Part shown: in pieces, positions 53,435-61,999 of the stretch
Layout: the number at the start of each line of letters is the position of its first letter
How positions within the stretch are numbered: position 1 is the first letter of the stretch
Assembly: GCF_001522585.2 (NCBI RefSeq)
Contig: NZ_CP013373.1
Location: forward strand, 2,914,001-2,978,000
Length of the DNA stretch: 64,000 bases
Direction: 5' to 3'
From: Burkholderia sp. NRF60-BP8
GTDB taxonomy: Bacteria > Pseudomonadota > Gammaproteobacteria > Burkholderiales > Burkholderiaceae
The notes under the pieces: model-generated
Database searches by the model: none
Seen by the model: the letters and a program-made list of their open reading frames with translations, nothing else
Told to the model about the DNA's origin: nothing
Program-made: the position numbers and the translations under genes

Positions 53435-55030
53435 TCAATCGGCCGCGACGTGCGGTTCGATCTTGCGCCGCAGCGCGATCGGCGGCACGCGGCGGCACTG
53501 CCATACCGACACCACGGCGACGAGCGCCGCCATCGCGACGCCCAGGTGAATCGCGCCGACCAGCGATTCGCGGGCCGCTTCCAGCAGCAGCGCGCCATTA
53601 TGCCCGGCACGCGTCAACTCCGCGACGAGACCGCCCTGCGCCGCGCGATCGATCAGGATCTGCGGATCGGCGAGCCGCGCGTGCCACTGCATCGCGTGGT
53701 CGGCCGACAGCGCGCTGCGCACGCCGCTCGAATACATCTGGTTGACGAGCGTGCCCGTGAGCGCGGTGCCGAGCATCCCGCCGACCATCCGCAGCGACTG
53801 CAGCAGCGCCGTCGCGATGCCGAGGTGCTCGCGACCGGCCGTCTGCTGCGCGAACACGGTGAGGTTCGGCAGCACGAAGCCGAGCCCGATGCCGCCCGCG
53901 ACCATCAGCGCCATCAGCATCCAGGCCGGCGTCGTGTGGGTCGCCACGACGATGCCCGCGCACGCGGTCGCGAACAGCACGAAGCCGACGTGCAGCATCG
54001 CGTTCGGATGGCGGATGCGCGTGACGACGCGGCCGTTCATGATGCTGCCGATCGTGATGAACACGACGAGCGGCGTGATCACGAGCCCGGCCTCCTTCGG
54101 CGACATCCCGAAGCCGCCCTGGAACAGCAGCGGCGCGTAGAACAGCAGCGAGAACATCGAGAAACCGGCGAGGATCGCCAGCACGAACAGCGCCGACAGC
54201 GCGCGATTGCCGAACATGTCGAACGGCAGGATCGGCTGCGCGCAGCGTTTCTCCCAGTGCCACAGGCCGACGCCGGCCGCGACCGCGACGACGAGCAGCA
54301 GCGACGCCCAGCTCGCGACGCCGTACTTCGGCAGCCATTCGACGAACAGTTGCAGCGCGCCGAGCGACAGCGCGATCAGCAGCGCGCCCGGCCAGTCGAG
54401 CCGCATCTTGCGATCGTGCTCGACGTGGCGCAGGTGCGGCAGGTAGCGCCACACGAAGATCAGCGACAGGATGCCGATCGGCAGGTTCACGTAGAACACG
54501 GAGCGCCAGCCGAACGACTGGGTCAGAAACCCGCCGAGCGACGGCCCGACCGCGTTCGCGATGCCGAACGCGGAACTCATCAGCACCTGCCAGCGCAGCC
54601 GCACGACGGAATCGGGGAACAGGTCGGGAATGCACGCGAACGCGGTGCCGACCAGCATCCCGCCGCCGATCCCCTGCAGCCCGCGCGCCAGCACGAGGTA
54701 CAGCATGTCGTTGGCCATCCCGCACAGCACCGACGCGCCGGTGAACACGACGATCGACGCGATCACGAACGGCTTGCGGCCGTAATAGTCGCCGAGCCGG
54801 CCGAAGATCGGCACCGTGATCACGGAACTGAGCAGGTACGAGGTCGCGACCCACGCGTACAGGTCGAAGCCGCGCAGTTCGGCGACGATGGTCGGCAGCG
54901 CGGTGCCGACGACCGTCTGGTCCAGCGCGACCAGCATGGTGACGAACGAGATCCCGATCATCGCCAGCAGCGATTCGCGGAACGGCAGGACTTGCCCGCT
55001 CGAATGGTGGGCGGCAGTATGGACGGCCAT
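53435..55030 (-). CDS. DHA2-family drug/metabolite efflux transporter (EmrB-like)
   Basis: A 531-residue major-facilitator protein with about 14 transmembrane helices, as in DHA2 (EmrB-type) pumps. Motif A GRLGDYYGRKPFVIAS and motif C-like GLQGIGGGMLVGTAFACIPDLF are clear; the first helix starts after FRESLLAMIGISFVTMLVAL with DQTVVGTALPTIVAEL. It exports toxic compounds using proton-motive force; substrate not known. No periplasmic adaptor (EmrA) gene is adjacent. It is followed by its probable regulator marR; divergent from EcsC. A palindromic AGAAT-N6-ATTCT sits at 55062-55077, a possible MarR site. Confidence 0.88.
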   Translation of the reverse strand: MAVHTAAHHSSGQVLPFRESLLAMIGISFVTMLVALDQTVVGTALPTIVAELRGFDLYAWVATSYLLSSVITVPIFGRLGDYYGRKPFVIASIVVFTGASVLCGMANDMLYLVLARGLQGIGGGMLVGTAFACIPDLFPDSVVRLRWQVLMSSAFGIANAVGPSLGGFLTQSFGWRSVFYVNLPIGILSLIFVWRYLPHLRHVEHDRKMRLDWPGALLIALSLGALQLFVEWLPKYGVASWASLLLVVAVAAGVGLWHWEKRCAQPILPFDMFGNRALSALFVLAILAGFSMFSLLFYAPLLFQGGFGMSPKEAGLVITPLVVFITIGSIMNGRVVTRIRHPNAMLHVGFVLFATACAGIVVATHTTPAWMLMALMVAGGIGLGFVLPNLTVFAQQTAGREHLGIATALLQSLRMVGGMLGTALTGTLVNQMYSSGVRSALSADHAMQWHARLADPQILIDRAAQGGLVAELTRAGHNGALLLEAARESLVGAIHLGVAMAALVAVVSVWQCRRVPPIALRRKIEPHVAAD

Positions 55031-55061
55031 TTTTTTGTCGATGCAACGTTTGCCTGGTCAA

Positions 55062-55077
55062 AGAATCTCAAAATTCT
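55062..55077. promoter_or_regulatory. Possible MarR operator upstream of the DHA2 pump gene
   Basis: AGAAT (55062-55066) and ATTCT (55073-55077) form an inverted repeat 32 nt before the pump ATG on the minus strand. Short arms, so weak. Confidence 0.35.
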
Positions 55078-55139
55078 AGCATGCCGGAGTAATCTAGGCC
55101 GGCGATGGTTCAGGGCCTCGTTCACGCAAAAGGAGAAAG

Positions 55140-55982
55140 ATGGAACCGATTTCAATCACCCCCGCCGCGACGCTGTCGCCGGAGGATCGGGACGCGCTGC
55201 GGCGCGCGAAGCAGGTACTGGAAAGCCCGTCGCTGACGATGAAGCTGACGGGTGTGCTCGGCGCGCCGGTCGAGAAAATGATCGCGCGGCTGCCGGATTT
55301 CGCGACCGGCAAGATCAACGATGCGACGCAGCTTGCGCTGCGCAAGTGCCTGAACATCGCGCTGCGCACGCTCGGCAAGCCGCCGTCGCCGGACGCCGAG
55401 CCCGAGAAGCCCAGCAACCTGCTGCACAAGCTCGCGGTCGCGACGACCGGCGCGGCGGGCGGCGCGTTCGGCTTTCTCGCGCTGCCGGTCGAGCTGCCGG
55501 TGACGACCACGCTGATCTTCCGCTCGGTGTGCGACATCGCGCGCAGCGAGGGCGAGAACCTGACGTCGGTCGATACGCAGTTGCAATGCCTGGCCGTGCT
55601 CGGCATGGGCGGCAATCCGGACAAGCAGGAGGAGGACGCCGATCTCGGCTATTTCGTGCTGCGCGGCGCGCTCGCGCAGGCGATCTCGAAGGCGTCGTCG
55701 GACATCACCGCGAAAGGCATCGCCGCGCACAGTTCGGCGGCCGTGTTCAAGCTCGTGCAGACGGTGGCGTCGCGCTTCTCGGTGCAGGTGACCGAGCAGA
55801 TGGCCGCGAAGTCGATCCCGGCGATCGGCGCCGTGCTCGGCGCGACCGTCAACACGCTGTTCATCGACCACTTCCAGCAGATGGCGCACGGCCACTTCAC
55901 CGTGCGCCGGCTCGAACGCAAGTACGGCTCGGTGGCCATCAAGGCCGCCTATCAGGCGATCGACGCCTCGCCGACGCGCTGA
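55140..55982 (+). CDS. EcsC family protein
   Basis: A 280-residue EcsC-family protein. A central hydrophobic stretch (ATTGAAGGAFGFLALPVELPV, about residues 100-120) is followed by TTLIFRSVCDIARSEGENL, the family core, and VGA-rich GAVLGATVNTLFIDHFQQMA with the C-terminal helix. Function is unclear (B. subtilis EcsC is linked to an ABC transporter). AGGAGAAAG precedes the ATG. Its last 31 bases overlap the convergent hydrolase gene. Confidence 0.85.
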   Translation: MEPISITPAATLSPEDRDALRRAKQVLESPSLTMKLTGVLGAPVEKMIARLPDFATGKINDATQLALRKCLNIALRTLGKPPSPDAEPEKPSNLLHKLAVATTGAAGGAFGFLALPVELPVTTTLIFRSVCDIARSEGENLTSVDTQLQCLAVLGMGGNPDKQEEDADLGYFVLRGALAQAISKASSDITAKGIAAHSSAAVFKLVQTVASRFSVQVTEQMAAKSIPAIGAVLGATVNTLFIDHFQQMAHGHFTVRRLERKYGSVAIKAAYQAIDASPTR

Positions 55983-56914
55983 ACCGCGCGCTCGACCGCG
56001 ACGCGGCGCAGAAATGCGGCCGCGCGATCGAGCGCGTCGCGCGCTTCCGGCACCATCGGCGCGTACAGCTGCCACACGTGCGGCATGTCGGGCCACACCT
56101 CGATCTCCACCGCCACGCCGGCCGCCTTCGCCTTCTCGGCGACGCGGCGCGAATCGTCGAGCAGCACCTCGGTGCTGCCGACCTGGATGTACAGCGGCGG
56201 CAGGCCCGCCAAATCCGCATAGAGCGGCGATGCGTACGGATGGGTCGCCGGCTCGTCGCCGAGATACAGCTTCGCGGCCTTCGGCAGCGCCGCGGCCGCG
56301 AACATCGGATCGCGGCCGTCGTTGCCGCGCATCGTGTCGCCGGATCCGGCCAGGTCGGTCCACGGCGAGAACAGGATCGCGCCGGCCGGCAGCGGCTCGC
56401 CGCGATCGCGCAACGCGACGAGCGTCGCGAGCGCGAGGCCGCCGCCCGCCGAATCGCCGCCGAACACGATCGACTCGGGCGGCGTACCGAGCGCCAGCAG
56501 TTGCCGGTACGCGGCGAGCGCATCGTCGAGCGCGGCCGGGAAGCGGTTCTCGGGCGCGAGCCGGTAGTCGAGCGAGAACGAACGCACGCCCGCGCGCTTC
56601 GTCAGGCCGAACACCAGCGGCCGGTGAGTTTTCGTCGAACAGAAGTAGTAACCGCCGCCGTGGAAATACAGCAGCGTGCGGCCGGGCCCGCGCGCCGCGC
56701 CCGCGTCGGTGCGTTCGAGCCATTCGCCGCGCAGCGGCGCGTCGCCGGGACCGTAGCACGGGCGCAGCCGGTAGCCCGACGGCGCGCGGCGCGGCACGAT
56801 CATCCGCAGGTCGGTAAAGCGCCGGGCACGCGCGGGGTCGAGCACCTCGCGCGTGGTTTCCGGACGAAACTGCCAGCGCAGCAGCCAGCACGCGAACTTG
56901 CTTTGCCAACTCAT
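55952..56914 (-). CDS. HSL-type alpha/beta hydrolase (carboxylesterase)
   Basis: A 320-residue esterase of the hormone-sensitive-lipase family. Oxyanion motif HGGG is in TLLYFHGGGYYFCSTKTH, nucleophile in IVFGGDSAGGGLALA, catalytic His in WPDMPHVWQLYAP, and Asp in LYIQVGSTEVLLDDS. It likely cleaves short-chain esters. ATG 56914 (MSWQSKF) preferred to a GTG three codons upstream. The C-terminus overlaps EcsC by 31 bp in the convergent direction. Confidence 0.88.
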   Translation of the reverse strand: MSWQSKFACWLLRWQFRPETTREVLDPARARRFTDLRMIVPRRAPSGYRLRPCYGPGDAPLRGEWLERTDAGAARGPGRTLLYFHGGGYYFCSTKTHRPLVFGLTKRAGVRSFSLDYRLAPENRFPAALDDALAAYRQLLALGTPPESIVFGGDSAGGGLALATLVALRDRGEPLPAGAILFSPWTDLAGSGDTMRGNDGRDPMFAAAALPKAAKLYLGDEPATHPYASPLYADLAGLPPLYIQVGSTEVLLDDSRRVAEKAKAAGVAVEIEVWPDMPHVWQLYAPMVPEARDALDRAAAFLRRVAVERAVQRVGEASIA

Positions 56915-57003
56915 CGGGCGCACTCCGTCATCGCAATGTGACGATGGTACGTGCGAACGTTCCCGCCTCGCTCGACAAGTGCCTCTATATCAAACGTCGG
57001 CGC

Positions 57004-57438
57004 TCAGTTCGCCGGCATCACCTGGCCGCGGATCTCGCCGGACGGGTGTTCCTTCGTGTGAATATTGAAGTACCACTTGCCGCCCATCAGGTCGGTGACC
57101 TGCGCGTCGGTGAGTTCCTTCGACCCCTTGATCGGGCTCGTCAGCTCGTCCTTCGGAACCGGCACCTGCACGCCGGCGTTCTGGCCGACCGGCGCGGGCC
57201 CGTGGAAATGCGCGGCGGTGGCCGGCCCCGTGAGGTGTTCGTAAGTGACCGTCCACTGCAGCATGTGCGTGGCCGTGTCGTAGGTGGCGGCGACGGTGCC
57301 CGAACCCTTGGTCGCCGTCGGCGGAACTTCGCTCGACGGCTGCAGACTGGCGGACAGGCGCACCGTTTCGGCGGCGGCGCTGCCGGCGGCCAGCACGCCC
57401 GCGCACAACGCGACCTGGAGCAAACGCAGCTTGAGCAT
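57004..57438 (-). CDS. Secreted CHRD-domain protein
   Basis: A 144-residue protein with a Sec signal peptide (LRLLQVALCAGVLAAGSAAAE, cleavage after AAA) and one CHRD (chordin) domain: LSASLQPSSEVPPTATKGSG, MLQWTVTYEHLTGPATAAHF with the HFHGPAPVGQNAG loop and WYFNIHTKEHPSGEIRGQV at the end. CHRD proteins are periplasmic or exported; function unknown. AGGAG is 5 nt before the ATG. It stands alone on the minus strand. Confidence 0.88.
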   Translation of the reverse strand: MLKLRLLQVALCAGVLAAGSAAAETVRLSASLQPSSEVPPTATKGSGTVAATYDTATHMLQWTVTYEHLTGPATAAHFHGPAPVGQNAGVQVPVPKDELTSPIKGSKELTDAQVTDLMGGKWYFNIHTKEHPSGEIRGQVMPAN

Positions 57439-57499
57439 GGATTCTCCTCGTACGACGTGGTACGCCGCCCGGGCGGCGGCGCGTCACTGGATGGTAGTC

Positions 57500-57665
57500 G
57501 ATTGCGGTCGATCCGGGCAGCCTGCCGAAACCTGGAAGACACCTTTGCAGCATGCCCGCTCAATCCGTGCGCGGCCTTTCGCTACACTTCGTTTCACAGT
57601 TGCTTGTTTCCTTCGTCCGAAGGAGTCTGCGAGTATTCACGCGGCCGCCCGGCCGCGTTTTTTTT
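57500..57665 (+). ncRNA. Candidate small RNA ending at 57665
   Basis: No plus-strand gene lies between EcsC (stop 55982) and this terminator. A small hairpin TCCTTC/GAAGGA (57609-57624) followed by the terminator gives a layout of many bacterial small RNAs. The 5' end is not defined; 57500 is a placeholder. No family recognised. Confidence 0.25.
57640..57665 (+). terminator. Strong plus-strand terminator without upstream gene
   Basis: CGCGGCC (57640-57646) pairs with GGCCGCG (57651-57657), loop GCCC, followed by eight T (57658-57665). It is one of the best rho-independent terminators in the window. Confidence 0.8.
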
Positions 57666-57925
57666 GCGCGCGTCCGGCGGCAAGCGGCATGCCGCGCACG
57701 AATGCGTCGCCTCCATAACTCTCCCTTCCCGCAATACCAAGCAGAACGAATCGTTTTTCGTCCCACGCGCGTCGCGATCGGCGCGCGTGCGGACGGTTGC
57801 CGAAATCGGACCGCGTACCGTGCAGGTTGTCACGATACGTGGAATACGTTATTGCGCGAACCCGGGTCGACACGTGTTTTCCCGCGCAGGAAAATGCCGC
57901 ATGTCGTCGTGACTGGAAGTGAACC

Positions 57926-58945
57926 GTGCCGGCCCGTCTCCCGATGTCCTGCCCGCCCCGCCCCGTCCGTGTCCGCCCGCTGCTGGCGGGTCTCTGCTCC
58001 GTCGCCGCCTTCTACGGCGCGCCCGTCGATGCACAGGAATTCTCGCTGTTCGCCGGCCAACTGTGGGGCGGCGGCCAACGCACGTATTCGTGGGCGTTCG
58101 ATTACCAGGAAGGCTTGAGTCCGCACACCGCGCTCGGCTTCACGTGGTACAACGAAGGGCACATTCCGAATCACCACCGCGATGGCCAGGCGGTGCAGTT
58201 CTGGGGCCGCATGCCGCTCGAGAACCGCCGCCTCGTGCTGTCGGCCGGCGCGGGCCCGTATCGCTACTTCGACACGGTGCCGGCCGCCGAAGGCCGCGGT
58301 TACTCGAATACTCATGGCTGGGGCGTGCTGATGAGCGTGCGGGCCGCGTACTACACGTCGCACCGCTGGATCGCGCAGCTTCAGGTCAATCGCGCACAGG
58401 TGTTCAGCGGGCCCGACACGACGTCGGTGATGTTCGGCGTCGGCTATCAACTCGATGCGCCCGACACGCCGGGCCCGCGCGACACCGCGCTGCCGCGCAC
58501 GCGCAAGGTCACGAACAACGAAGTCACCGCGATGCTCGGCGAAACGATTCTCAACAGCCGCTCGTCGCCGTCGACGCTCGGCGGCAGCGTCGAATACCGG
58601 CGCGGGCTCACGCGTTCGATCGACTGGACCGCGACGTGGATGTACGAAGGCGCGAAGCAGGCGGTCCGCCGCAACGGGATCGCGTCCGAGCTGTGGCTCA
58701 CGCGCGCGTTCCTGAACGACAAGGTCACGCTGTCGGCCGGCGCTGGCGCGTATTTCACCGTCAACCAGCGCAACCGCGAAGGCCAGCCGGGCCCGGGCGA
58801 CGGCCGGCTCTCCGGCATCGTCTCGATCTCGGCGAGTTACCGGATCTCACAGCGCTGGCTCACCCGCATCACGTGGAACCGCGTGGTCACGCGCTACGAT
58901 CGCGACACCGACGTGATCCAGGCCGGCCTCGGCTACCGGTTCTAG
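57926..58945 (+). CDS. Putative outer-membrane beta-barrel protein
   Basis: A 339-residue protein without a family I recognise. A signal peptide (VRPLLAGLCSVAAFYGAPVDAQE) precedes alternating strands ending in aromatic residues: FSLFAGQLWGGGQRTYSWAF, TALGFTWYNEG, VQFWGRMPLENRRLVLSAGA, and it terminates with VIQAGLGYRF, the C-terminal Phe expected of an outer-membrane barrel handled by BamA. GTG 57926 is taken because GGAAG lies 6-7 nt before it; ATG 57944 has no SD. Convergent with the class II aldolase gene. Confidence 0.7.
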   Translation: MPARLPMSCPPRPVRVRPLLAGLCSVAAFYGAPVDAQEFSLFAGQLWGGGQRTYSWAFDYQEGLSPHTALGFTWYNEGHIPNHHRDGQAVQFWGRMPLENRRLVLSAGAGPYRYFDTVPAAEGRGYSNTHGWGVLMSVRAAYYTSHRWIAQLQVNRAQVFSGPDTTSVMFGVGYQLDAPDTPGPRDTALPRTRKVTNNEVTAMLGETILNSRSSPSTLGGSVEYRRGLTRSIDWTATWMYEGAKQAVRRNGIASELWLTRAFLNDKVTLSAGAGAYFTVNQRNREGQPGPGDGRLSGIVSISASYRISQRWLTRITWNRVVTRYDRDTDVIQAGLGYRF

Positions 58946-58978
58946 CCGGGCGCACGCGTCGGGCGCGCGCCGCCCGCA

Positions 58979-59752
58979 TCACGCGCGATAGCCCGGATCG
59001 ATCCGGTCGACGATACGCTGCAGCGCGTCGAACGCGTCCTGTCCCGCGCCATGCTTCGGATCGAAATTCAGCGAATCGCGCACGCACCCTTCGAGCACGG
59101 ACGGCGCAATCGGCAGCGCATCGCCGATCGCATGCGTCGCGATCTGCACCTCGCACGCGCGATTGAGCAGCCACATCAGCGAGAACGTCTGCGCGAGCGT
59201 TGCGCCGATCGTCACGGGCCCGTGGTTGCGCAGCAGCAGCACGGGCCGCCCGCCCGCGCTCTCGACGATGCGCCGGCCCTCCTCGAGATGCACGGTGATG
59301 CCTTCGAAGTCGTGATACGCGATCTTCCCGTACAGCTGCGCCGAATAGAAATTCGAGAACGACAGGCCGTCGCGCGAACAGCACACGGCCATCGTCGGCG
59401 TCGTATGCACGTGCATCACGCAGTGCGCATCGGGCAGCGCCGCATGGATCGCGCTGTGGAACGTGAAGCCGGCCGGATTGATCGGCCAGTCGGCATGGCC
59501 GATCACGTTGCCGTCGATGTCGATCTTCACGAGGTTCGACGCGCACACCTCGCGGTAATGCAGCCCGAACGGGTTGATCAGGAAATGGCCGTCCTCGCCC
59601 GGCACGCGCAGCGAGATATGGTTGTAGATCAGCTCGGTCCAGCCGAGGATGTCGAAGATGCGGTAGGCGGCCGCGAGCTGCACACGCGCCTGCCATTCGG
59701 CTTCGGAGCAGCGCGCGGGACGCGTGAACGGCTGGTTCGGTACACGTTGCAT
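58979..59752 (-). CDS. Class II aldolase/adducin family protein
   Basis: A 257-residue protein of the class II aldolase/adducin fold. NHISLRVPGEDGHFLINPFG, zinc-ligand MHVHTTPTMAVCCSRDG (HxH), then VLLLRNHGPVTIGATLAQTF with the third His. Proteins of this type include fuculose-phosphate aldolases and decarboxylase-like enzymes with unknown substrates. ATG 59752 (MQRVPNQ) has GGAG 6 nt upstream; the longer frame is not supported. Confidence 0.86.
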   Translation of the reverse strand: MQRVPNQPFTRPARCSEAEWQARVQLAAAYRIFDILGWTELIYNHISLRVPGEDGHFLINPFGLHYREVCASNLVKIDIDGNVIGHADWPINPAGFTFHSAIHAALPDAHCVMHVHTTPTMAVCCSRDGLSFSNFYSAQLYGKIAYHDFEGITVHLEEGRRIVESAGGRPVLLLRNHGPVTIGATLAQTFSLMWLLNRACEVQIATHAIGDALPIAPSVLEGCVRDSLNFDPKHGAGQDAFDALQRIVDRIDPGYRA

Positions 59753-59997
59753 GGGGAACTCCGGTTGCGGGGGCGCGCGGCCCCGGGCGAGTGGCGGTGC
59801 GCATCGTCCATCGTCCGCCGGCGCCGCGCGCAGTGCGTGTCGCGCACTGCGGCGGTACGTCGTCCGGCGCCGTTCCGGCCCGCATTGTTCGACGGGGTCC
59901 GCGGCGCTGTTCACGACCGACATATCGTTGCGCACACAACCATATCATCTTTCCCCGCGCACCGGTATCGCGGGTTTTGCCGGAGCCGTTCCCGCCC

Positions 59998-61620
59998 TTA
60001 CAACTGGTCGTCGACCGGCAGCAGCGTGAAGATGCCCGTCATCACGTTGCGCAGCAGCCCGGCATGCGGGTCGACGTGATAGGTGGTGAGCTGACCGCCT
60101 TCGGTGCCCGTCCATTCGAGCGCCGGCGGGCTGCCGTCGGTCCGCGTCGCGAGCGTGACGCGATAGCTTTCGTCCGGCTGCGTCACGCGCGCGAAGATCG
60201 CCGCGGCCTGCTGCGCGAGCACCGGGCTGTGGATCACGAGCGCGAGTTCGGTGTTCAGGTGCGCGGAACGCGGGTCGAGGTTCAGCGAGCCGATCACGAG
60301 AATCTGCCGGTCGATCACGTACGCCTTCGCATGCAGGCTCGCGCGCGAGCGCGAGCCGAACAGCCGCGCGGGCTGCTGGTCCGGCTGCGACTTGAATTCG
60401 TACAGCTCGACGCCGCGCTGCAGCAACGGCACGCGATACGGCGCATAGCCGGCCTGCACCGCGACCGCGTCGGTCGCCGCGAGCGAATTCGTCACGATCG
60501 CGACGCGCACGCCGCGCGCGGCCGTGTCGCCGAGGATTTTCACGCCGGCGTCGTGCGGCACGAAGTACGGCGAAAACGCGAGGAATTCCTTCTGCGCGCC
60601 GCGCGTCAGCTCGGCCAGCCGCTGCATCGGCGGGCTCACGTACGTGCCGGTCGGCTGCGCGACCTTGGTCGGCGCATCGACCTTGAATTCGGCCGGCGCC
60701 CATACGAGCTCGAGCTCGTCGCGCGCGATCTGCCGTGCAAGCGGCGTCGCGTTCAGCGGCTTCGCGTTGTACGGATCGGCATTCTTGCGCCAGTGGTCGC
60801 GCAGCTCGTCGCGCATCGCGTCGAGATCCTTCGGATCGAACGTCTGATGATTGAGCGCACGCAACGGATAGCTGCTCGCGCTCGCCCAGTAGTCGTCGAA
60901 GCTCTTCGAGATGTCGTGCGTCACGGGGCCGGCCGCCAGCACGTCGAGATCGCGGAACTGCAGCGTCGGGCTCGCACTGAAGTATTCGTCGCCGAGATTG
61001 CGGCCGCCGACGATCGCGAGCTGGTTGTCGGCGATCATCGCCTTGTTGTGCATCCGTCGCGTGAAGCTGTCGATCCGCGTGAAGAAGTTGGCCGTGCGCT
61101 CCATCACGCCGCGCTGCGATGCGCCGAACGGGTTGAACACGCGGATCTCGATGTTCGGGTGCGTGTTCAACGCGGCCATCACGCGGTCGATATCCTTGAA
61201 GTTCAGGTCGTCGACCAGCATCCGCACGCGCACGCCGCGATCGGCCGCGTACAGCGCCGCGGCGAGCAGCAGCTTGCCGGTCGTGTCCTCGGTCGCGATG
61301 TAGTACTGCATGTCGAGCGTCTTCGTCGCCGCACGCGCGAGCGCGATGCGCATCTGCAACGCGGTGGCGCCGTCGGCCAACAGCCGGAAGCCCGACTGCC
61401 CCGGATGCGCAGCGGCCGGCGCGGCCAGCGCATCGCGCAGCGGCGTCGCGGTATCGGCCGGCAACGCGTGGGACGCGGGACGATCGAGCGAAGTGGCGGG
61501 CGGATGCGTCGCGCACGCAGCGAGCGGCAGCAGCGCGCAGACGATCAGCGCGCGGGCCTGGCGGCATGCGGCGCGCCACGATAGCGCGGCCGGTGCGCGC
61601 CGGATCAAGGACGTGAGCAC
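59998..61620 (-). CDS. Phospholipase D family lipoprotein
   Basis: A 540-residue protein. An N-terminal lipoprotein signal ends in the lipobox LLPLAAC, so it is probably lipid-anchored. Two HKD motifs, MHNKAMIADNQLAIVGGRN and LHAKAYVIDRQILVIGSLN, mark a PLD-type phosphodiesterase, resembling cardiolipin-synthase C (ClsC/YmdC)-like proteins. GTG at 61620 is proposed as start because AGGAAG stands 5 nt upstream; ATG 61653 would add 11 residues before the signal peptide. It is the second PLD gene in the window. Confidence 0.8.
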   Translation of the reverse strand: MLTSLIRRAPAALSWRAACRQARALIVCALLPLAACATHPPATSLDRPASHALPADTATPLRDALAAPAAAHPGQSGFRLLADGATALQMRIALARAATKTLDMQYYIATEDTTGKLLLAAALYAADRGVRVRMLVDDLNFKDIDRVMAALNTHPNIEIRVFNPFGASQRGVMERTANFFTRIDSFTRRMHNKAMIADNQLAIVGGRNLGDEYFSASPTLQFRDLDVLAAGPVTHDISKSFDDYWASASSYPLRALNHQTFDPKDLDAMRDELRDHWRKNADPYNAKPLNATPLARQIARDELELVWAPAEFKVDAPTKVAQPTGTYVSPPMQRLAELTRGAQKEFLAFSPYFVPHDAGVKILGDTAARGVRVAIVTNSLAATDAVAVQAGYAPYRVPLLQRGVELYEFKSQPDQQPARLFGSRSRASLHAKAYVIDRQILVIGSLNLDPRSAHLNTELALVIHSPVLAQQAAAIFARVTQPDESYRVTLATRTDGSPPALEWTGTEGGQLTTYHVDPHAGLLRNVMTGIFTLLPVDDQL

Positions 61621-61730
61621 GGAAGCTTCCTCGACAGTCGGATCAATGGGCACGTCATCGCCGCGGCGCGCGGCTGACAGGCGGTTCCGGTCGATTCTAG
61701 TGGGCGCCCGACGAAGCGGTCAATTGGGCC

Positions 61731-61799
61731 GGGCCGCGCAGGCCGGGCCGCGCAAGCCGGGCCGCGCAAGCCGGGCCGCGTAGGCCGGGCCGTGCACCC
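61731..61799. repeat. 14-bp tandem repeat array (about five copies)
   Basis: Units of the type GGGCCGCGCAAGCC: 61731-61744, 61745-61758, 61759-61772, 61773-61786 and a partial copy 61787-61799. The period is the same as at 7195-7314. Confidence 0.8.
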
Positions 61800-61889
61800 T
61801 ACAGTTTCGCGTCGGTCGCGGCCTCGACGGCCGCGTCGTCGTTCGCATCCGCGGGAATGATGCCGCAAGCGGCAACGTGCATGCCGAAA

Positions 61890-61928
61890 AACAAAAAACC
61901 CACGCCCGAACGAGCGTGGGTTTTTCAT
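61890..61928. terminator. Bidirectional terminator after the M48 protease gene
   Basis: A perfect stem (61894-61905 with 61914-61925, loop of eight) has A-runs on one side and T-runs on the other. It lies 75 nt past the protease stop. Confidence 0.85.
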
Positions 61929-61999
61929 TTCGCCTGCCGATCGCCTGCGTCGACGACCGGCGATCCGTTGCGCAATCGGCCGCGGGATCGGTTGCGGAA

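Larger units (their letters stand above)
57439..57925. other. Gene-free stretch with orphan terminator between CHRD and outer-membrane genes
   Basis: About 487 bp, AT-richer in places. No recognisable coding region in either direction. It contains the plus-strand terminator at 57640-57665 and, further on, the leader of the outer-membrane gene (GGAAG at 57915-57919). Confidence 0.5.
61621..61999. other. Gene-free stretch with 14-bp repeats and terminator
   Basis: About 380 bp between the PLD lipoprotein gene start and the M48 protease stop. It contains the tandem repeats at 61731-61799 and the bidirectional terminator at 61890-61928. No coding region recognised. Confidence 0.5.

Noticed and set aside
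53402..56941. A 1179-codon open frame on the plus strand
   Set aside because: It runs antisense to the DHA2 pump, then in another frame through EcsC and antisense to the esterase; no domain content.
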